From NCBI GenBank assembly GCA_021814855.1, contig JAKAHQ010000027.1:1-10117 (forward strand): a stretch of DNA of 10,117 bases, in the 5' to 3' direction. Below, one piece after another: positions 1 through 4,094 of this stretch. Every line of letters begins with the position of its first letter. The stretch's first letter is position 1. This stretch comes from Bacteroidota bacterium (GTDB taxonomy: Bacteria > Bacteroidota > Ignavibacteria > Ignavibacteriales > Melioribacteraceae). A program made the translations under genes and the position numbers. The notes under the pieces are model-generated. The model saw only the letters and a program-made list of their open reading frames with translations. It was not told the origin of the DNA and ran no database searches.

Positions 1-123
1 GTTGATCTTATATGCGAAATTGGATAGCACCCCGAGCAGCGCGCGCCGTTCAAATGCAATATTGATATTGAAGCGTTGTAATCATTCATTAAAAAAGTAG
101 GTAAAGAAAATATTCCGCTGGTT
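1..123 (+). pseudogene. Interrupted upstream part of tryptophanase gene
   Basis: Read in the same frame as the downstream tryptophanase, these bases still encode recognisable family sequence: VDLICEIG, stop, HPEQRAPFKCNIDIEAL, stop, then SFIKKVGKENIPLV leading straight into the open part. The stops are TAG at 25-27 and TAA at 79-81. Tryptophanases typically have PFKGN or DFKGN followed by D-E-L here, so the Cys in FKCN (family Gly) also looks like a one-base change. The TAA lies where a Lys codon (AAA) would fit. Three apparent defects in about 85 bp, then none for nearly 900 bp, suggest sequencing or assembly error at a contig edge. Real decay of the 5' half is the alternative. The gene continues beyond the left edge; about 180 N-terminal residues are not seen here. 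Confidence 0.6.
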
Positions 124-963
124 ATGTTGACGGTTACAAATAATTCCGGCGGCGGCCAGCCTGTTTCGATGCAGAATATCCGCGAAGTGAAATCGGTTTG
201 TCGGAAATACGGCATACCGCTTTTCCTGGACGCGTGCCGTTTTGCCGAGAATGCTTACTTCATCAAACTGCGCGAGGAAGGATATAAAAATAAATCTGTT
301 CTCGAAATCTGCCGGGAAATGTTTTCTTACGCGGACGGTTCCACAATGAGTGCCAAGAAAGATGCGCTTGTAAATATAGGCGGCTGGCTATCAATTAACG
401 ATGAACAGCTTGCAATGAACTGCAGGAATCTTTTAATCGTCACGGAAGGTTTTCCTACTTACGGCGGATTGGCGGGACGGGATCTTGAAGCAATCGCGCA
501 GGGTCTCGAAGAGGTGGTTGACGAACATTATCTCCAATATAGAATTAGAAGCACGGAATACCTTGGTGAAAAAATGCTCAATGCCGGCGTGCCTATAATT
601 GAACCGCCGGGAGGACATGCAATCTATATTGATGCAAAAAGATTTTTGCCGCATGTTCCGCCCGAAGAATATCCGGGTCAATCCATCGTCTGCGAGCTTT
701 TTATTGAGGGCGGCGTACGCGCCGTAGAGATAGGAAGCGTAATGTTTGGTAAATATGATAAGAACGGTAAGCTGATTCCGGCAATGATGGAACTCGTTCG
801 TCTTGCCATACCGCGAAGAGTTTATACTCAAAGTCATATTGATTATGTTGCCGAGGTCGTAATCGAAGCTTATAAAAATAGGGAACAGATGAAAGGTTAC
901 AGTATTACTTACGAAGCGCCGATGCTGCGACATTTTACGGCGAAGTTTAAACCTGTGAAATAA
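124..963 (+). CDS. tnaA: Tryptophanase (tryptophan indole-lyase), C-terminal portion, 5'-truncated
   Basis: PLP-dependent beta-eliminating lyase, expected to split L-tryptophan into indole, pyruvate and ammonia in the cytoplasm. Visible in the 279 residues from M1 at base 124: TNNSGGGQPVSM (5-16), LDACRFAENAYF with the pyridine-nitrogen Asp36, MSAKKDA (75-81) with Lys79 matching the PLP lysine Lys270 of E. coli TnaA, EGFPTYGGL (108-116), GGHA (163-166), VRAVEIGS (198-205), IPRRVYT with the likely carboxylate-binding Arg231, and LRHFTAKFK (268-276) at the end. The VEIGS motif has Ile where tyrosine phenol-lyases have Arg (MERG), which favours tryptophanase. The Met at 124 is almost certainly internal: family members have about 460 residues and the homology starts upstream. 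No SD precedes it. If the upstream stops are real, this fragment lacks the N-terminal domain and would not be active. Confidence 0.85.
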   Translation: MLTVTNNSGGGQPVSMQNIREVKSVCRKYGIPLFLDACRFAENAYFIKLREEGYKNKSVLEICREMFSYADGSTMSAKKDALVNIGGWLSINDEQLAMNCRNLLIVTEGFPTYGGLAGRDLEAIAQGLEEVVDEHYLQYRIRSTEYLGEKMLNAGVPIIEPPGGHAIYIDAKRFLPHVPPEEYPGQSIVCELFIEGGVRAVEIGSVMFGKYDKNGKLIPAMMELVRLAIPRRVYTQSHIDYVAEVVIEAYKNREQMKGYSITYEAPMLRHFTAKFKPVK

Positions 964-971
964 TTTTTTAT

Positions 972-979
972 TAACTTTG
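972..979 (+). promoter_or_regulatory. Possible Bacteroidota-type -7 element upstream of the DUF4905-like gene
   Basis: TAACTTTG matches the Bacteroidota -7 consensus TAnnTTTG exactly. It lies in the 56-bp gap after the tryptophanase, 40 bp before the next start codon. I see no good TTTG-type -33 element at the usual distance. A sigma70 reading (TTGATG 977-982, TTAAAT 1001-1006, 18-bp spacer) is an equally weak alternative. This is motif evidence only. Confidence 0.22.
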
Positions 980-1019
980 ATGCAGTTACCAAGGTGTTTC
1001 TTAAATAAAACAGCTAACG

Positions 1020-1838
1020 ATGAATCTAACAAAACTATATTCTTATAAATCTTCCGGGCAAATCTGGAGGATACTCATTTCCGATCCGGAAAAATTAATT
1101 TTGGAAACAAGAGACCGCTCAACAAAAGAGGTCTCACTTCAGTGTTTCGAATTATTTACCGGCAAAAAAATATTCTCCGATTTCCAGCTTGAAGAAAAAC
1201 ACTGGGTTGGTATTGAAACCGTGTATGAAGATCTAATCCTGCTGCATAAATTTCCCAAACCCGATATGCCCGGCCATAAAGAAATTATTGCCGTCGATAT
1301 ACCAACTCAAAAAGTATTGTGGACAAATAACGAGTTATCCTTCCTGTTCGCATATAAGGATAAAGTTTACGGATACAAGCAGGGCTTCGACGAAAGATAT
1401 TTTACCTCGCTCAATTATCTTACCGGCGAAGTTGTTGAAGATCTTGGAAACAATTCTGAAGCCGTTAATTCGCTAAGAAACCTTTCGGAAAATGAAAAAG
1501 ATTGGAGCGTTTATACGTTTCCTAAAAATTTTTCCGCGGATGTAGATTTGACAATTACAAGAGCTATTCAATCTCAAACCGCAAATTTGGAAGTGACGGG
1601 TAACATTGAATACATACTCTATTATGATTTGCTTTTGTTCAACTACCACGTCAAAGAGTCATCTTCAAATACATACAATAAATTCACCGCTATCGATCTT
1701 ATGAGCAACAAAGTAATACTGGACGAAATCATAAACACAAACGTAAGAGCTTTTTTCACCGACTCGTTTTTTACTTATAAAAATCTTCTTGTCCTCCTGC
1801 GAGAAAAAAACGAAGTGATTATTTATTCTATAAATTGA
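1020..1838 (+). CDS. Uncharacterised DUF4905-like protein, possibly a beta-propeller
   Basis: A 272-residue protein of unknown function. It resembles from memory the DUF4905 family of Bacteroidota (start 'SGQIWRI', then an acidic strand-rich region), but I cannot run a profile search. It has no signal peptide or membrane segment, so it is probably cytoplasmic. A short strand-turn-strand motif recurs: ELFTGKKIF (44-52), DIPTQKVLW (93-101), NYLTGEVVE (132-140) and DLMSNKVIL (226-234). Each is a hydrophobic or acidic strand, a T/S-x-K/E turn and a V/I strand, as in blades of PQQ/WD-like propellers. Regular W, Y and F residues fit such a fold. The start at 1020 has no clear SD, and no alternative ATG gives a better one. 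The gene lies 56 bp after the tryptophanase and 91 bp before the AMMECR1 gene on the same strand. The ORF is intact. Confidence 0.75.
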   Translation: MNLTKLYSYKSSGQIWRILISDPEKLILETRDRSTKEVSLQCFELFTGKKIFSDFQLEEKHWVGIETVYEDLILLHKFPKPDMPGHKEIIAVDIPTQKVLWTNNELSFLFAYKDKVYGYKQGFDERYFTSLNYLTGEVVEDLGNNSEAVNSLRNLSENEKDWSVYTFPKNFSADVDLTITRAIQSQTANLEVTGNIEYILYYDLLLFNYHVKESSSNTYNKFTAIDLMSNKVILDEIINTNVRAFFTDSFFTYKNLLVLLREKNEVIIYSIN

Positions 1839-1869
1839 ACTCGTTGCTAAACTTAGGAATATTGATTGT

Positions 1870-1881
1870 GGAAAATTTTCC
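1870..1881 (+). promoter_or_regulatory. Perfect 12-bp palindrome, possible operator
   Basis: GGAAAATTTTCC is a perfect inverted repeat in the 91-bp gap before the AMMECR1 gene. It lies just upstream of the region where a -35/-33 element would sit relative to the -10-like TATAAT at 1906. Its position fits a repressor or activator site, but short AT-rich palindromes are common and nothing identifies a binding protein. Confidence 0.2.
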
Positions 1882-1905
1882 GGTTTTAGGGTAGAAGAAA
1901 ACATG

Positions 1906-1911
1906 TATAAT
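1906..1911 (+). promoter_or_regulatory. -10-like element (TATAAT) for the AMMECR1/Memo pair
   Basis: TATAAT is an exact sigma70 -10 hexamer. Extended to TATAATTG (1906-1913) it also matches the Bacteroidota -7 consensus TAnnTTTG with one mismatch. A weak T-rich element (TTTTAG, 1884-1889) lies 16 bp upstream. Initiation about 7 bp downstream would leave a leader of only about 12 nt before the ATG at 1930. Confidence 0.35.
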
Positions 1912-1929
1912 TGATTCGATAAATGTGAG

Positions 1930-2484
1930 ATGGAAATTTCACTAGAAGAAAAAAAGCTGCTTCTTGAAACGGCAAGAAATGCGATTATTTCGTTTTTCAC
2001 GGGCGAACAATTAAAGGCGCCCGACTACATAGAATATCCAGTACTAAAAACACATGCCGGGGTGTTTGTAACATTAACTGAAAATAAAAAGCTGCGTGGA
2101 TGCATCGGCTACATAATTTCGGACCGGCCGTTATTCGATACCGTCTGCGATGCTGCTATTCAAGCTTCGCAAGGTGATCCCCGTTTTGAACCTGTTGATC
2201 TTTCCGAAGTGAAAAATCTTTCGATAGAAATTTCAGTTCTTTCCGAACCGTTTCCTCTGAACAGTTACGATGAGATAGAAATCGGTAAACACGGTTTAAT
2301 ACTCGAAGAAAAAGGAAGGCGGGGACTTCTGCTGCCGCAGGTTCCTGTTGAACACCGCATGAACAAAGAACAATACCTGGATGCGATTTGCATGAAGACG
2401 GGATTCCGTTCCGATTATTGGCGCGACAAGCAATTAAAATTGAGCGGTTTTACGGCAACTGTATTTAGCGAAAATGATTTTTAG
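1930..2484 (+). CDS. AMMECR1-domain protein (AmmeMemoRadiSam system protein A)
   Basis: A 184-residue protein covering the AMMECR1 domain almost end to end. The diagnostic motif LRGCIGY is at 55-61, with the invariant Cys58. Other family features are GVFVTL (44-49), DPRFEP (83-88), the strand LSIEISVLSEP (97-107) and GLLLPQVPVE (132-141). No signal peptide or transmembrane segment is seen, so it should be cytosolic. The biochemical role is not established. Human AMMECR1 is disease-associated, and bacterial homologues are catalogued with Memo and a radical SAM enzyme as the AmmeMemoRadiSam set (TIGR04335/04336/04337). The Memo gene follows after 23 bp, which supports that assignment. The start at 1930 is the only in-frame ATG after the TGA at 1912-1914. 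It lacks a well-spaced SD. Confidence 0.92.
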   Translation: MEISLEEKKLLLETARNAIISFFTGEQLKAPDYIEYPVLKTHAGVFVTLTENKKLRGCIGYIISDRPLFDTVCDAAIQASQGDPRFEPVDLSEVKNLSIEISVLSEPFPLNSYDEIEIGKHGLILEEKGRRGLLLPQVPVEHRMNKEQYLDAICMKTGFRSDYWRDKQLKLSGFTATVFSENDF

Positions 2485-2496
2485 TCTGAAGTAGAT

Positions 2497-2502
2497 GAGG
2501 TG
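2497..2502 (+). promoter_or_regulatory. Ribosome binding site of the Memo gene
   Basis: GAGGTG ends 5 nt before the ATG at 2508 and is a good Shine-Dalgarno match. It fixes the start of the Memo-family gene and lies in the 23-bp gap after the AMMECR1 stop. Confidence 0.6.
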
Positions 2503-2507
2503 TAAAG

Positions 2508-3326
2508 ATGAAATCTGTTAGAGAACCGGCGGTAGCCGGAATGTTTTACCCGGCAAACGAAAGCAAGCTTAGAGAGGAAGTTGAATTTCTGCTAAACACT
2601 TATAAACCCGAAAGAACTTTTGATGATGTAGCCGGAATTGTATCCCCCCACGCCGGTTATATTTATTCCGGCAAAACTGCGGCGTATGCTTTTAACGCCG
2701 CGGCAAAAAAAAATTATGAAACGATAGTAATAATTTCTCCGAGTCACCGTGAATATTTTCCGGGATTTTCAATCTATAACGGCGATGCGTACCGCACGCC
2801 GTTGGGAGAAGCTATTATAGACAAAGAGATGCGCGATAAATTTACTGCCAAAAGTAAATTAATTTTTTCAGGCATTCACGGTCATAGAGGTGAACACGCT
2901 GTAGAAGTTCAAATTCCTTTTTTGCAATTGACGTATAAGGATTTCAAAATCCTTCCGATTGTGATGGGAGATCAAAATAGAAGATGTATAAGCGAACTTG
3001 CCGAAAAATTAGCCGATGTGATAAACGAGCATACTCTAATTATCGCCAGTTCCGATCTCTCTCATTTTCACAATAAGTTCGAAGCGGATATGTTGGATTC
3101 GGTAGTTGAGACAAGAATAAAAAATTTCGACCATGCCGGGCTGCAAGCAGATCTTGATGCAGGTAAATGCGAAGCCTGCGGAGGCGGGGCAATTGTAGCA
3201 ATGCTGAAGGCTTCAGAACTAATTAAAAGGAAACAATCTGCTGTTCTATCGCGCTCGGATTCGGGAGATGTTTCCGGCGATAACTCCGAAGTTGTAGGTT
3301 ACTTAAGTGCTGCCGTCTTTTCGTAA
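2508..3326 (+). CDS. Memo-family protein (AmmeMemoRadiSam system protein B)
   Basis: A 272-residue protein of the Memo family, whose fold is related to class III (LigB-type) non-haem extradiol dioxygenases. The N-terminus REPAVAGMFYP (5-15) is typical. Putative metal-site residues are present: His48 in SPHAGY (46-51), His80 in SPSH (77-80), Asp183 and His186 in SSDLSH (181-186), and Cys224 in CEACGGG (221-227). They correspond to His49, His81, Asp189, His192 and Cys244 of human MEMO1. GEHAVEVQIPFLQ (128-140) is another hallmark. The C-terminal EVVGYLSAAVF is as expected, so the protein is full length. It is cytosolic, with no signal peptide. Its substrate and reaction are unknown; a redox or metal-dependent role is inferred from the fold. 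It follows the AMMECR1 gene by 23 bp, probably in one transcript. No radical SAM partner is present in this window. Confidence 0.93.
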   Translation: MKSVREPAVAGMFYPANESKLREEVEFLLNTYKPERTFDDVAGIVSPHAGYIYSGKTAAYAFNAAAKKNYETIVIISPSHREYFPGFSIYNGDAYRTPLGEAIIDKEMRDKFTAKSKLIFSGIHGHRGEHAVEVQIPFLQLTYKDFKILPIVMGDQNRRCISELAEKLADVINEHTLIIASSDLSHFHNKFEADMLDSVVETRIKNFDHAGLQADLDAGKCEACGGGAIVAMLKASELIKRKQSAVLSRSDSGDVSGDNSEVVGYLSAAVFS

Positions 3327-3451
3327 TCGTGCTCTTCCTTCGTTAACCGGATGAGAATTTTTTCTGTCCCAAAGAAAATCACTTGAAGTAATCCTATAAA
3401 AAAAGTACCTTGTGGCTGCCTTCTGAGGATTCTGAAAATTGTTTAGCTTGC

Positions 3452-3456
3452 AGGAG
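3452..3456 (+). promoter_or_regulatory. Ribosome binding site of the small exported protein gene
   Basis: AGGAG lies 5 nt before the ATG at 3462, a strong SD that decides this start. The rest of the 135-bp gap after the Memo gene (3327-3461) shows no convincing promoter or terminator. A TATAAA at 3395-3400 has no partner element. Confidence 0.6.
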
Positions 3457-3461
3457 TAAAA

Positions 3462-3998
3462 ATGAAAAAAAATATACGGATTGCTGTTACCTTTTCGGCC
3501 ATACTGGTATTGATTCAAATCTTCCCTGTTTCGATTCTTAACGCGCAGCAGGAATTTTCATGCAATATTAAAGGCCAGGCATTCAAAGGCCTGGTTAAAG
3601 ACGCCGCGTTGGTTGTTATGAATAAAGAAAAAGTCATTCAGCTAAACGTTGTTGACGGCGAAAAAATTATGTACTTATACCTTAAGGCAGACAAGATAAA
3701 AGATTTACCGGCAACTCTAAAATATATAGATCACAACGGCGAGAACAGTTTATCTCCAGAATCCGAAATTATTTGGGTTCCGGACGGACCGGAAAATCCG
3801 CAGTGGAATGCCGTTGAAGGCAAAACGTTAATCACCGAGTTCAACCCCGAGAAAAAAACTATTTCAGGCACGTTTGAGTTTAAGGTAGAAAAATTCGAAT
3901 ATACGAGCGACGAAAATCAAAAACGACCGAGCATGGATATCACGGATGGAAAATTCACGAACATAACGTATAAAGATGCAATTGCGCAGGGCAAATAA
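3462..3998 (+). CDS. Small exported protein of unknown function (DUF6252-like)
   Basis: A 178-residue protein with a clear Sec signal peptide: MKKNIR, a hydrophobic core (about 8-24), then ILNA with probable cleavage between Ala28 and Gln29. No Cys follows the cleavage site, so it is not a typical lipoprotein and is probably periplasmic. The mature part is strand-rich: FSCNIKGQAFKG (32-43), a middle region with YLYLKADKI, then TLITEFNPEKKTISGTFEFK (122-141) and MDITDGKFTNI (158-168). This 'G-x-F ... ITEFN...K-ISGTFxF ... ITDGKFTNI' layout resembles from memory the DUF6252 proteins of Bacteroidota, but a profile search is needed. No enzymatic motif is seen. The gene has its own good SD and ends 27 bp before an intrinsic terminator, so it does not belong to the thr operon. 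Confidence 0.8.
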   Translation: MKKNIRIAVTFSAILVLIQIFPVSILNAQQEFSCNIKGQAFKGLVKDAALVVMNKEKVIQLNVVDGEKIMYLYLKADKIKDLPATLKYIDHNGENSLSPESEIIWVPDGPENPQWNAVEGKTLITEFNPEKKTISGTFEFKVEKFEYTSDENQKRPSMDITDGKFTNITYKDAIAQGK

Positions 3999-4024
3999 AA
4001 TTAAAGAAAAAGTTGGAAATTTTT

Positions 4025-4053
4025 AAGCCCCGCGAACTTGCGGGGCTTTTTTT
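4025..4053 (+). terminator. Strong rho-independent terminator
   Basis: A perfect 9-bp stem, AAGCCCCGC (4025-4033) with GCGGGGCTT (4040-4048), encloses the 6-nt loop GAACTT. It runs into a seven-T tract (4047-4053). It lies 27 bp after the stop of the exported protein gene and 41 bp before the thrA ATG. It should end the upstream transcript and insulate the threonine operon. Confidence 0.9.
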
Positions 4054-4054
4054 A

Positions 4055-4062
4055 TATACTTG
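4055..4062 (+). promoter_or_regulatory. Possible -7/-10 element of the thr operon promoter
   Basis: TATACTTG matches the Bacteroidota -7 consensus TAnnTTTG at five of the six fixed bases. It sits right after the terminator T-tract. Initiation near 4068-4070 would give a leader of about 25 nt before the ATG at 4095. Its upstream partner would have to lie inside the terminator hairpin, and I see no good -33 or -35 match at the right distance, so support is weak. Confidence 0.25.
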
Positions 4063-4094
4063 ATAACGAAAAACAAAGCGAGCGTGAGAATAAA

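Noticed and set aside
433..1032. Long minus-strand open frame opposite the tryptophanase
   Set aside because: Its translation has no recognisable motif. The opposite strand carries unmistakable tryptophanase sequence throughout, so this is a shadow frame.
1111..1135. Inverted repeat GAGACC...GGTCTC inside the DUF4905-like gene
   Set aside because: A 6-bp stem with a 13-nt loop within coding sequence and no T-tract is expected by chance and has no clear role.
3421..3435. Direct repeat TTCTGA spaced 9 bp in the gap before the exported protein gene
   Set aside because: Two six-base copies in an AT-rich gap are too short to mean anything without conservation.
4038..4094. 19-residue N-terminal extension of thrA from a TTG codon
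   Set aside because: The TTG lies in the loop and 3' arm of the intrinsic terminator. The extra residues have no match in the family, and the ATG at 4095 gives the normal MxxLKFGGSS start.
3999..4094. Threonine attenuator or riboswitch upstream of thrA
   Set aside because: The hairpin is immediately downstream of the preceding gene. No Thr/Ile-rich leader ORF or alternative pairing arm is visible, so a simple terminator explains it.
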